Assembly: GCA_026874595.1 (NCBI GenBank)
Contig: CM049308.1
Span: forward strand, 47,439,327 to 47,503,326
DNA: 64,000 nt
Origin: Sipunculus nudus
Taxonomy: Eukaryota > Annelida > Sipuncula > Golfingiida > Sipunculidae
Direction: 5' to 3'
Shown piece by piece: positions 1 to 11,981 of the stretch. Each line of letters starts with the position of its first letter. Position 1 is the first letter of the stretch. Made by a program: the position numbers and the translations under genes. Below the pieces are notes generated by a model that made no database searches, was not told the DNA's origin, and saw only the letters and a program-made list of their open reading frames with translations.

Positions 1-1349
1 AGTGCGGTTTTAAGTGGAGATTTTATGGTTGTTCCAATAATCTGGGAATTCTGCATCTAAACATTGTGTCCAGACGTCTAGACGCTGTGTCTAGACGTCT
101 AGACACATTGTCTATACACCCCCCCCCCCCCCCCCCCCCGAGCCAGGTCAGTTGCCATGGTGATGTCTGGACCCCACCTGTTTGTACTGAGTGACCTCTT
201 GACTTGGCTGCTGAAACTCATCTTATTGTCAAATCTGTTTTCAAATACAGAAAGCCTTTTTCAATTGGCTACAATGCTTTTTTAAACTGTATTTACCCAA
301 TCTATTCTTATAAAACTGGCAGAACCCTCCTATTTTAAAATTTTTGTAAAGTTTAAACCAATCAGCTTAACAGTTTCATCATAAATCAGTGTATAAGCTA
401 AAAGAGTTTAAAATTACATTTTCACTTGTAAAAAACACATCAATGTAGGTGGCGCCACCAATACCTCAAAATGGGATATGACATGTGACAAACATTGATT
501 GTTCCACGGATCATTTCTGTGAAATATTGGACAATTTGGCTGGACAGTTTCAGAGAAGAACATTTTTAAAGCTTTTTTAGCTTTTTCCCTATAAAATCTA
601 AGAAAATGCAGTAAGAAAAAAAAATAAACAAAATCTGATATAGTTTTTTGGATGACTGATTATTTGCAAAAAGTTTGGTGATGCTAGCTCCTGCCGTTTT
701 AGAGATAGATATGGTTAACGTTAGAGCTGGGTATCGGTACGCCTCATCCGGTACAATACGTATTGCGATACAGTTAATTCGATACCGATACGTATCGACG
801 ATACGCTTCATTTCTCTTTGTATATCATTTCTTAATAAATGATCTGTTTCTTGTTTATATATATATATACCACATATTCCGTACACTATGCACCTAGGTT
901 GAGCAGCTGAAGCTTAATATTAAATAAATAAACAGACCAGTTGATTTTAATTATCAAAATCTATCTAATTAAAACTACCAAAATCTCGATCTTCTTTGAG
1001 CCCTTTGCATCCCCCCCCCCCCCCCCCGCACAAACAGTTTTATTGCATTTGATGAAAAAGATCATAAGCTGTATTTTTTGTGCCATGTAATTACCCAAAT
1101 ATACAGTGCATTTAGCTTTATAAATCGTAAAGGTTATATTTAAACTTGGAGTCATATCCCTATTCGTTAGCAATCAATGTTTTACATCGATACGACCAAT
1201 ACAGCAAGCAACGCATTTCGGTTATCGTATCAACGTTGTGTATCGATTCGTATCGATATATTGATACAACCCTAGTTAACGTACAGACGATGCATGACAC
1301 ACGATGTACGACGCCGCACCATCACATAAGCTCACAGGTTCGCTAAAAA
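1..1349 (+). mobile_element. P2 element, 5' part outside window
   Basis: The segment shares long stretches with 16930-17400 and other P2 copies: TCTAGACG palindrome tracts (about 60-115), a GGTGGCGCCACC site at 449 and the 3' end AGCTCACAGGTTCGCTAAAAA finishing at 1349. A run of C (119-139) interrupts it. A hAT element is nested at 722-1274. There is no coding capacity. Confidence 0.7.
722..1274. mobile_element. hAT-type non-autonomous element with perfect 8-bp target duplication
   Basis: The ends TAGAGCTGGGTATCGGTAC and, inverted, TAGGGTTGTATCAATATATC are imperfect terminal inverted repeats starting TAG. Flanking GTTAACGT at 714-721 and 1275-1282 is an exact 8-bp duplication, the hAT hallmark. 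Other P2 copies (for example near 43213) have a single GTTAACGT at this site, giving the empty allele. The 553-bp body has a C run at 1011-1027 and no transposase. Confidence 0.88.
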
Positions 1350-1374
1350 TAGAGGTTGGGCATTATGGGTTGGA

Positions 1375-1668
1375 TTAAAACATTAGTTGTTCAGATATTT
1401 AAGCTTATGTTTCGAATATTCAATTATTCTTGTGGGTATATCTGATCTCCATAGCTTAGAGGATATGGGTGACAAAGACTTAATTTCAGGTTTCCTAGGA
1501 GAATTTTTATGGACCTTCCTGTGTGTTCAGTTAGAAGATTCTAGATCCAGTGGTTATAGTTTGTGCCCTGTTAACGGACAGACAATCAGATGACAAGACG
1601 GATGGACGACTGGACAGACAAAGAGTTATTGCTTAAGCTCAGAGACTTACAGTCAGCTAAGCTAAAAA
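1375..1668 (+). mobile_element. P1 element 3' fragment abutting TMEM62 exon
   Basis: Similarity to the internal units of the P1 copy at 24524-26029 begins near 1375. It ends in CTTACAGTCAGCTAAGCTAAAAA at 1668, a P1 3' terminus. Only 8 nt (the start of the intron, including donor GTATGT on the minus strand) separate it from exon 1677-1804. Confidence 0.7.
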
Positions 1669-1676
1669 GTACATAC

Positions 1677-1804
1677 CTGAGCACTGACGGGAATCCAGGG
1701 TGAGGGGCCCAGACAATGGAGGACGGGTAGTGGCCAAACCATACCGTCATGTTTGCTGACTGGTTGGGTTCTGAGGATAAATCCTCTAGTTTCTTCAGCT
1801 TTTC
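1677..1804 (-). CDS. TMEM62: TMEM62-like exon with GHYP motif
   Basis: This 128-nt exon has acceptor TATGACAG and donor GTATGT. It enters in phase 0 with 42 codons, starting EKLKKLEDLSSEPNQS and then NMTVWFGHYPSSIVWAPHPG, and leaves AG in phase 2. The GH of FGHYP is the metallophosphoesterase motif that supplies a further metal ligand. NMT preceding it is a possible N-glycosylation site, which suits a lumenal domain. The intron that follows begins with only 8 nt before the 3' end of a P1 element (1668). Later exons lie left of the window. Confidence 0.92.
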
Positions 1805-3607
1805 CTGTCATACAAGTAAGACACATCAGTCACAATCCATGAGTCAAAATGCTTATGTCTTGAAGTGGTAAACAATAGTAATCGATGAATGACATATATT
1901 ATGCTATCAGAGCCTCTGGGTGACTATAATCTGGAGTTTTCATAGGACTTACCGTAAAAGCTTGCACATATAAAATGTCTCAAGTTGGGAGGTCCATTTA
2001 TATGAGTGTTTGAGTCAGATATCCCAAATGTGAGGCATGAATGTCCAACCAACCCATCGATGTCACGAGTGAGACAAGCTATTAGAATGATGACTCCAGC
2101 TCGAAGGGTTTTAATGTCATTTTATCACTGTTGGCTATTAGTATTACTGTCAAAAAAGTGGACTTTCAAATAATCAGTGATATTTTTTATACTCAGTGTT
2201 ACTTATATAATCATTGATATTTATGGGCTTGTTTGTTAAAAGTTTGTATTCCATTTATTTGTTTCCTGTGTTAATTCACATTTATATATATTTATAAATG
2301 TTTATCTCTTCATTCTTCTCAACTGCATGGATAAAATAAAAGTCATTCTTACAGTTTATGCATTTGAGTACAACCTTCGACAGTGAGGCCTGTACTCACT
2401 TGCAAGATTTTCCCCTAACCCACATGGTAAAAAAAATTTTAACTCATTTTTTACCCTATAAAATTTACCCTCATTTATATGCAAGATTGATTTAAATGCC
2501 AGATTTAACAGTTACAGCTACTAATACATCAATCAAATATAACTCAATAGGCATCAGGTAACATATTTTGATGTGTTTTTGCGTTGCTATGTTATATAAG
2601 GAAATATGTCATGTTTTGCTGTGTGTCATTAAAGCAAACACAACTGTTTATTAATATTTATTATACTAAGAATATTTTATAAATTAATTATTTGGATAAT
2701 TCATAAAAACACAAGCTGCAATGCTTGATGCTTTTCTTTGGGTTTTCATCTACAGAGTGAGCCACATGTACATGTTAAAGAATTCTATATGACAACTAAA
2801 CACCAAATAGTGACCCAAGGGTCATGATGCTCAGCCGACCAGAAAGACATTTACAAAAGAAATTTTATCATCTGAATGCCAACTTTTGTATGTGGTATCC
2901 CAGTTCAACTGTAGCAATTAAAGTTCTTCAAAATCAACAAGAAGAAAAATTTTTATGATGATATGTCCAGCCATTCCCATAAACTTTTGGTTGGAAATCT
3001 CCATGCAAAGCGAAGAAGTGTATCAGATAATTCAAGATTAACCTTAAATCTGACATCTGTGACTATTATTTAAAATTTTGAATAGAGAAACTTGCTACAT
3101 GATCAGTGAACTACACTGAATATTTGCATTATCGCCAACAGGGGTGAATTTGTTTACTTATATTATCGCCCACCTGGTGTTGTGACTCTTACTCACTGAT
3201 TTTCCTGGAGCCTATTCCCTATGCCTGACAGCTCACTCCTGTGAACCTTATACAGTAAGGAGAAGTGCCAAAAATGTAAAAGAGTGCGGAGTTATGTCCG
3301 ACTTAGATCTAATGAAGACAGAGAATGTAATGACTGTAATGATTATAACTATAGATGCCTGAAGGGGAATTATTCTGCAGTACCTGTATATATCATCCCC
3401 CTACTGGAGTGGATAGCAGTGGGGACACCTCGCCTTCTGCCAACACGGCAAGAGCTGAAGAACATGGGGAAGCTGTGAAAGTTAATCCTGGCACTGCAAC
3501 TCCTCAGAAACAGGTAAAGTTTGTATGCAATGAACTGTTATGCTGTCTTTATAACAAGATGGATCTTATCCCTCATGACACACTTGTTGGGCAATTAGAT
3601 AAAATTA
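1805..3607. other. TMEM62 intron, mostly unique; P1 5'-like fragment near 2803
   Basis: This is AT-rich intron. From about 2803 a degenerate P1 start is seen (GTGACCCAAGGGTCATGATG, then GCTCAGCCGA), followed by about 100 bp like the P1 copy at 24560. No gene, RNA or end of P1 is recognised in the rest. Confidence 0.5.
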
Positions 3608-5670
3608 ACAGGAATGCACAATGACCTGACTGAATTCCTCAAATAGGCAGTTACAAAGATTGACAATGATCTGACTTAATTCCTCAGATAGACAGAATAA
3701 GCAAGAATGCACCAAGATCTGACTGAATTCCTCAGATAGACAGAAGTAACAAGAATGCACCATGATCTGACTGAATTCCTCAGATAGAAGTAACAAGAAT
3801 GCACCATGTTCTGACTGAATTTGATCCTCAAATAGATAGAAGTAACAAGTATGCACCATGATCTGACTGACTTCCTCAGATAGACAAAAGTAACAAGAAT
3901 GCACCATGATCTGACTGAATTCCTCAGATAGACAGAAGTAGCAAGAATGCACCATGTTCTGACTGAATTTGATCCTCAATAGACAGAAGTAACAAGAATG
4001 CACCACGATCTGACTGTATTCCTCAAATAGACATAGGTAACAAGAATGCACCTTGATCTGACTGAATTCCTCAGATAGACATAGGTGACAAGTATGCACC
4101 ATGATCTGACTGAATTCCTCAGATAGACAAAAGTAACAAGAATGCACCATGATCTGACTTAATTCATAAGATAGACAAAAGTAACAAGAATGCACCATGA
4201 TCTGACTGAATTCCTCAGATAGACAGAAGTAACAAGAATGCACCATGATCTGACTGACTTCATCAGATAGACAGAAGTAACAAGAATGCACCATGATCTG
4301 ACTGACTTCATCAGATAGACAAAAGTAACAAGAATGCACCTTGATCTGACTGAATTCCTCAGATAGACAGAAGTAGCAAGAATGCACCATGATCTGACTG
4401 AATTCCTCAGATAGACAGAAGTAACAAGAATGCACCATGATCTGACTGACTTCATCAGATAGACAAAAGTAACAAGAATGCACCTTGATCTGACTTAATT
4501 CCTCAGATAGACAGAATAAGCAAGAATGCACCAAGATCTGACTGAATTCCTCAGATAGACAAAAGTAACAAGAATGCACCATGATCTGACTGAATTCCTC
4601 AGATAGACAGAAGTAACAAGAATGCACCATGATCTGACTGAATACCTCAGATAGACAGAAGTAACAAGAATGCACCATGATCTGACTGACTTCATCAGAT
4701 AGACAGAAGTAACAAGAATGCACCATGATCTGACTGACTTCATCAGATAGACAAAAGTAACAAGAATGCACCTTGATCTGACTGAATTCCTCAGATAGAC
4801 AGAAGTAGCAAGAATGCACCATGATCTGACTGAATTCCTCAGATAGACAGAAGTAACAAGAATGCACCATGATCTGACTGACTTCATCAGATAGACAGAA
4901 GTAACAAGAATGCACCATGATCTGACTGACTTCATCAGATAGACAAAAGTAACAAGAATGCACCTTGATCTGACTGAATTCCTCAGATAGACAGAAGTAG
5001 CAAGAATGCACCATGATCTGATTGAATTCCTCAGATAGACAGAAGTAACAAGAATGCACCATGATCTGACTGACTTCATCAGATAGACAAAAGTAACAAG
5101 AATGCACCATGATCTGACTGAATTCCTCAGATAGACAGAAGTAACAAGAATGCACCATGATCTGACTGAATTCCTCAGATAGACAGAAGTAACAAGAATG
5201 CACCATGATCTGACTGACTTCATCAGATAGACAGAAGTAACAAGAATGCACCATGATCTGACTGACTTCATCAGATAGACAAAAGTAACAAGAATGCACC
5301 TTGATCTGACTTAATTCCTCAGATAGACAGAATAAGCAAGAATGCACCAAGATCTGACTGAATTCCTCAGATAGACAGAAGTAACAAGAATGCACCATGA
5401 TCTGACTGAATTCCTCAGATAGAAGTAACAAGAATGCACCATGTTCTGACTGAATTTGATCCTCAAATAGATAGAAGTAACAAGTATGCACCATGATCTG
5501 ACTGACTTCCTCAGATAGACAAAAGTAACAAGAATGCACCATGATCTGACTTAATTCCTCAGATAGACAGAAGTAGCAAGACAGCACCATGATCTGACTT
5601 AATTCCTCAGATAGACAGAAGTAGCAAGAATGCACCTTGATCTGACTTAATTCATAAGATAGACAAAAGT
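3608..5670. repeat. 48-bp satellite array, about 43 units
   Basis: The unit contains CTGACTGAATTCCTCAGATA, GACAGAAGTAACAAGAATGC and ACCATGAT in that order (48 bp). Variants of the unit (TTCATCAG for TTCCTCAG, CCTTGAT for CCATGAT, AAAAGT for AGAAGT) recur in a fixed order, giving higher-order repeats of four to five units. Blocks near 3672, 4490 and 5310 repeat an identical variant order. As 48 is divisible by three and the unit lacks minus-strand stops in two frames, long open frames exist by construction, up to 751 codons. I treat these as non-coding. Confidence 0.95.
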
Positions 5671-6495
5671 TTGAAACCAGTCTGTCTATCCAAAGTAGAA
5701 TTATCATCCATAAACTAATTTGTGAATGGATGGGCCCTGTGACCTTGACCTTTGACCTATGACCCAAAAATCTAACAGAATCTTCCCCTAGTGGCAGGTT
5801 AGCAATATCTTGAAGATGGAAGGTTTCCGATGAAAAGTTTGGCTTTAAATGCATACACATTCCTTAGTGGTGGGCCATTTATAAGTTAAGTTTGAAACCA
5901 ATATATCAAACTTAACTGGAGTTATCATCTGGAAACTAATTTGTGTGGATGGACGGATTGACAGACAGACAGACATAAAAACAGACAGACTGACAGACAG
6001 GGTGATCAGTATAGGGCATCCACTTGTGATCAATAAACACACCCGGTTTTGAGACACCAGATGTAATGACAGCTGAGAAACTGACATGATTGTTGTCATT
6101 TTATGGTAAATAAATAGAAAAATATTTGTTAAAATAGGAAAACCACCACGTTTCAGGAACTGACAAAACTAGTCATGGTCAATATTCAAGGCAAAATTCA
6201 TGACAAACCATGCATTAATTATCAAAATATTGGAGGTTTTGTATCCAATTTTTTACTATTCTGGGAGGTACTGTCAAGCCCCATAGCTCGAAGGAAAAAG
6301 GTCGCAGTGACCTAATTTCAGGTTTTCAAGGACATTTTTAATTGACCTCCCTGGATGTTCACCTAGAACTTAGAAGTTTCTAGGACCAGCTGTTATGATT
6401 TGTGCCCTGCTAACGGACAGCCAGACGGCCAGACGGACGACTGACAAAGCACCATTCCTATACCTCAGTTGACTTACAGTCAGCTGAGCTAAAAA
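5671..6495 (+). mobile_element. P1-type element 3' portion with TGACC-rich body
   Basis: It matches 60540-61595 over most of its length, including TGACCTTGACCTTTGACC near 5741 and the closing TTGACTTACAGTCAGCTGAG plus CTAAAAA. The 5' start is missing because the satellite replaces it. No coding potential is seen. Confidence 0.75.
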
Positions 6496-7680
6496 TGATT
6501 GTAACTGGCACCACCAGTCTTGTATACATAAAGTTTTCAGAGATATATACATATTCCCAAGTTCAGACTGATATATCAAACCCCTCCTGAGAATTAAGCA
6601 GGGACACACACTGTGCAAAAAATTATTGTAGGTGGCACCACCAGTCTTGTATACGACAAGTATACAATAATTAAATTAGGATAGGTATAAATATGCCCAA
6701 TTTCAGGATGATATATCAAATTCCTCTATAGAAATAAGCAGGCACAAAAGTCACAACTGTGCAAATGTCATTGTAGGTGGTGACACCTGTCTTGTGAACG
6801 AGAAACCCATCAAAGATACATAGACAAGTCAAAATATTAGGCCAATACATCAAACTTACCTTTAGTCTGATGCATGGGGCTGACCACGCTTAGGTGAGAA
6901 AGGCAGTTGCCCGAGCGAACTGTGACAAATTTGCTAGCTCAGGCTACTGCACTGAGTGAACTCTTGACCTGTTGCCTAATCTGATACAGTTGGCAGTCTG
7001 CCAAGGCTATAAATAGATTGGCTCCACATGCAGCCCTGAGGGGCGTGTCTACAAAGTTATAAATAGATTGGCTCCACATGCAGCCTGAGGGGCATGACAC
7101 CCATGAAGTGATCACAAGGTGCCCATGAGGTGTTCACATATCACCCATGAGGGGATCCCAAACCTTGTGCTTGGCTGCACTGACTGAACTCTTGACCTAT
7201 ATCTGGCTGCACTGAATGAACTCTTGATCTATTGCCAAATCTGAAACAGTTGGCAGTTTCATAACCTATGTAAATATACAGACACAATCTTGGCCTGTTG
7301 GCAAATCTGTTTACACATACTGAAAGACTTTGGCTAAAATGCTTTTTTTCAAGCTTAAATATTCATGAACTTTTTATCAAAATATCTAGAAAAATAAAAG
7401 ATTTAGTTCTTTCATTGTTAAAGGTCCAATAATTCTGCCAAAATTCAATCAAGTTAACTTCAACAAAGGCCACCTAAGAATAATTTTTTTGTGCCTGTTG
7501 CCTAATCTGATACAGTTGGTAGTCTGCCAAAGCTATAAATAGATTGGCTCCACATGCAGCCCCAAGGGGCGTGTCTACAAAAATCCCAATGCTGCAAGTT
7601 CAAGGATATTAAGTTCTAAGATTTTGTGGTTACAAGGTCATTGGTTAAGGTCCCAGGACTGTTATTCTGAAAAATTTCTT
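6496..7680. repeat. P2 internal fragment plus inverted P1 fragment
   Basis: 6497-7560 matches P2 interior at 17430-18560 and 41100-41900 (GGCACCACCAGTCTTGTATA, then short repeats with GAGTGAACTCTTGACCT and CCATGAGGTG). 7565-7680 is the reverse complement of sequence near 29225-29340 of the P1/TGACC family. Neither P2 end is present. Confidence 0.65.
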
Positions 7681-7689
7681 TCAAAATAT

Positions 7690-7790
7690 CCTTAATAAAA
7701 TATGCACCATGATCTGACTGAATTCATCAGATAGAAAAAGGTAACAAGAATGTACAATGATCTGACTGAATTCCTCAGAGTGACCAAGAG
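7690..7790. repeat. Outpost of the 48-bp satellite, about two units
   Basis: Two diverged units (ATGATCTGACTGAATTCATC, then AGATAGAAAAAGGTAACAAG) match the main array at 3608-5670 in the same orientation. Confidence 0.8.
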
Positions 7791-8930
7791 TGACCAGGAG
7801 TGACTCTGGGTGATGAAGCTCTCTACCAAGTAAACCTTTGCACTCACTGCTTATGGATGCATAAATTAACTTAATAAAACTGTGAATTTTTGTCAAATGT
7901 CAACTTAATACATGTACAACAAGTATAACTGACATTTCCTAAATGCACACCTTTGTTCATGGGGCTGTTTTCAGGATCTTCTGAATGACCAACTGATCCA
8001 ACTAAGGACAAGTATCTATGTTATGTTTTTTCTAGCATAAATGGTCCAATTATCAAATGAAAAAAAACAGGAAGCATTGTATTGAAAAAAAATCTCCTCA
8101 GTAATTACCTTCAGAGAGTAATATACATTAATGTAAGGCACTTTGTAGAATATTATTCTCTTCAACTCTAAATTAATGGTACAAGCACGTAATGTGATCA
8201 TTGTATTCAGGAAGCATGGTTAGCCTATTTTTGTTAATTACAACAATTCTTAAACATTTACAAAAAATCAGGTGACCAATTGATACAAATGTGCAGACAT
8301 TTTATTCAGAGAGATAAACTGAATTTATAATTATCTCATCCTAATACTAGTATTTTGAAGGTTATGAAATGTTACATGTTACTTATAACAAATCATAGGA
8401 ATAACTGGGATAAATTCAATAACTAAAGAAAGTTTTATCACATCATAGGAATAACTGGGATAAATTCAATAACTAAAGAAAGTTTTATATCTTTGTTATT
8501 CAAGAAAATTTGAAAATTCTTTTACAGCTATGGAAATGGTAATTATTGTAAATGAACCTTTTGGTATTGGAAGCACTTGTATTGTCTAGTTACACATGCA
8601 TACTCATATGATATAATGTTGTGTGTCATTTACATTATTGATATTTCAGAATTCTGGCAACATCACTATTTAATCCTGATTGACAATATATTCATAACTC
8701 CATTTTTTTAAGCCTTATTGAGCAAATGACAAAACTGTTTCAAGTTTAGTTTACAAGACACTAAACAGTGTTTATCAAGACCCCCTTGATTTAAATTGCA
8801 AGAAAACACCATCAGACAAGTAACCCGTTAAAGAGAGTTTATAATGTTCCCTCTTCCTCACAAAACTTTTCATTCAAAGTTCAATAAGAGTGCTGTTTTG
8901 AAAAAAAAATGAGAAATTTTGTACAAATAA
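7791..8930. other. Intron, mostly unique, with a 51-52-bp tandem duplication
   Basis: The only structure seen is a near-exact duplication at 8391-8490 (ATCATAGGAATAACTGGGAT twice, with its following sequence). No gene or RNA is recognised. Confidence 0.5.
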
Positions 8931-11380
8931 ACAAGGGACCCATGGGTCACGGCGCTCAGCTGAAGATTGCAATTTTAACCAAATGCAAAATATTCTTTTT
9001 TAATGTTTTTCATTTATATAAGCATATGAGAAGCTTAGAGGAAAGCGGCCCTCCTACTTGGTTATAGTAAAGTTCTAAATATATGATTGCAAACTAATAC
9101 TCTGACAAGACTATCATGAAGAAAAACAGTAAAAGTTTTGAGATACTGTGATGTATATGAAAAATTTACAGATGGACAGGCCAGTGAACAGAATGGACTA
9201 ATACCTTTATTTCACTTTCAAGGGAATAATGCATTTAAGTTTATATATAAGCCTATTATTTAAGCATATCCACTTTTTCCATTAAAATATTTCTCATCTG
9301 ATTAATTTTTTTTATTTACAAGTTTTATAAATTTGTATTAAAAACACTGAAAATATAAGTTAAAATATTATAATTCTAAGTTGCAATCATAATATATCTA
9401 GAGTGTAGCTCATATTGGGTCATATTATGCATACACATATATTTTTATTATTTTTAAATCATAAACTGAATTTAAAAGAAAATAATGCCACAACATGGCA
9501 TCTACAAGATTATTCCTTGAATCACTATTAAAAGGTTTTGCACATTGGAGTTTTCAGTACATGCTTAATCTTATTCAACAAAATAAAAAAAGATTCAGTA
9601 AATTTGGTAAAATAAAAACATCTTTTCAAATCAAGTATACACACTGTTGGTTGAATGATGGACAAACAATATCATTATGCTAATTACAGCTATAATTTAT
9701 TACTGGAATTATTGGTCAATTTCACACTTGGTGAAGTTTTTACTCTTCTAAAGTAAGGAATTACTTAACTGATGAACATCCACACTTTCATAGCAATACA
9801 CCACTTTGTGGACACAATTAAATGTGCACTTTAATCATTGTAACCCTGGTGGTAAATACAAAATCTGAAATGTAGCATTGCATAGCCAAGAATAAAATGA
9901 AATACAGAAAATTATAACATTCATCTAGTTAATGCACCATCTAGGGGGTGTGTTGGGCAGAGGGGAAGCCTGCTAGTAGTGGCCAAGCTGAACCAAGGCA
10001 AGCTGCCTGGGGTGGGTTACATAATGCAAGTGAAGGCTGTAATACTAGGTGGGCTAGATGTAAACAACACTTAACATGGTATATGAAAACTTGAATAAAA
10101 GCTACTCTTTTCATCAATTCCTTTAAAAATTTCAGATTTAAAAAGATTACATCCTTATGTATATATGCTGTGAAAATTAAATCAACAGTGCTTACAGGGA
10201 AAAAACGTGCCATTGCCAAAGTTGGACAAAATTTAAGGTATTGATTTTTTATTTATGCTAATAACTTGAAAAATTAGCAAAATTCAAATCTAATTTTGGG
10301 TATAAACAAAGTTATATGCCTGAAAAAAAGTCTCCAGCTTCAGCAATTCTCATCTTAAGTGAGTAAATATATTTCTTGATTTTTTAAAAAGTACATTATG
10401 TTTTGGCCCATAACTTAAAAAAATTACGCAATACTGACATAATTTCTGGCATGTGCATAGCAAATATAGAAAAATATGTATATTATATATGATCAAAGTC
10501 AGATCATTGGTTTTGATATTAGGCAGTCTTAAAGTGTAACAATGGGTTTTTAATGGAAAAAATGAAGTTTTTCATTAATGTCTTGAAGGAATTAAGTCCT
10601 AGTGACCAAATTCTTGGCATGATAGGGGATTTTGGAGACATCTAACTGTATGCCAAATTTAAGGAACTGAGAGCTGAAGCTCAGGAGCTGAGCTCTAGCA
10701 AACTGCATAACACTAGCTTGATGTAAACAATCTGTGACATAGTGCTTGAAAACTTGAATAAAATCTACAGTTTTTGATCAACTGGTTTCAAATTTTTGGT
10801 GTTAACAGTTGAAATTTAAGGTACCAATTTTTTATTTTTGCCAAAATTTTAAAATATTTAAAAGATTTTGATCTAATTTTTGGTAAACAATTTAATTTTG
10901 ATTAATAAAAGTTATATTACTGGGAAAAAAAGTGCTTAGATTTAACGAGTTTTGTGTTAAGTGATCAAATTTCTTTCCTGATTATTTACAAAATGCATTT
11001 TGTTTGGGCCCATAACTTTTTTAATTATTTAATACAGACCTAATTTCTGGCATGTACATAGGAACTATATAGAGGATTATTTATAGTAAATATGAGGAAA
11101 AACAGATGAGTGGTATTGATATTAGGCAGTCCTGAAGTGTGAAAATAGGTTTTTCATAAAAAATTGAGGTTTTTCCTTCATTTCTCATAGGAACGAAGTC
11201 GCAAAGACCCAGTTTTTGGCTTGGGCCAAATTTTGGATTCCTAGGTCTTACTTTTTCAAAACGTGCCACATCTACGGACAGATGGATGGACAGACGGATG
11301 GACGGCACGACAGACGGACGGACGACGGACAATGGACCACGACTATAGCTCAGATGACTTATAGTTAGCTGAGCTAAAAA
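8931..11380 (+). mobile_element. P1 element, both ends present
   Basis: It starts ACAAGGGACCCATGGGTCAC followed by GGCGCTCAGCTGAA. It ends AGCTCAGATGACTTATAGTT plus AGCTGAGCTAAAAA, which can form a hairpin. The 5' word GCTCAGCTGA is repeated inverted in the 3' end. Two internal units of about 600 bp (about 10080-10720 and 10730-11330) match those at 22500-24350. A CGGACGGA-type tract precedes the 3' end. No open frame of note and no clear target duplication. Confidence 0.75.
8998..9690. repeat. 680-bp dispersed repeat, partner at 49918-50598
   Basis: Nearly collinear with 49918-50598, sharing AAGCATATGAGAAGCTTAGA, CTTGGTTATAGTAAAGTTCT and many following words. Here it lies just inside a P1 5' end; the partner has no P1 start. 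Confidence 0.8.
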
Positions 11381-11981
11381 TGTTTGATATCTGAAAAAAA
11401 AATATATAATTTGTTGGCTTTAATATGACTAAAAAAATTCCCGTGGGTGTTTAATGGATACCAATCCAATCATCATTACTTGTAAGCAGGGTTGGTTTTC
11501 TTCCAGAAGAAATGTATTTCTTCCAAGACATTGGAAGAAATTGGAGGAAATGGGGTTTCTTCCAATTTCTTTCAGAAGTAATGGAAAGTGGAATTTAGTG
11601 GACAGTAAGAGTGATACACAGAAATCAAAACAGATATTTGAACTATTTTTTATTTCTTTTGAATAAAAACCTTTTTAAAAAATATGACTTTTATTCAGTG
11701 TACAGGAGCAAAGCTCTGATTTATCTAAATATAATTCTGTTCGTTTTATTCTAATAGTATTGCCAAAATTGCAGCTGATGGATGTGTATTTCAACTATTT
11801 AAGTATATAGTGTTGCATAGTATTTGTTGACATGATAATTAACAAAAGATTCATGTTTAAATGTCTACATGTATTCACATGAAGGTTTGAGGAAGTTTAC
11901 TGTATTTGTAACTAGTTCTTACCTAATTTGTTTTACTCAGCAATGTTACTTTTGTATGACAGAGAATTACAGATTGATATA
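11381..11981. other. Intron, nothing recognised
   Basis: AT-rich sequence with a short patch of imperfect GGAAGAAATTGG / TTCTTCCAATTTC repeats at about 11500-11580. No gene seen. Confidence 0.4.

Noticed and set aside
3608-5670. CRISPR-like array
   Set aside because: Units are tandem without spacers, and the DNA is animal genomic.
3605-5860. 751-codon minus-strand open frame
   Set aside because: It is the translation of a 48-bp satellite plus P1-derived flank; another minus frame is also long and open, and no exon or protein features are seen.
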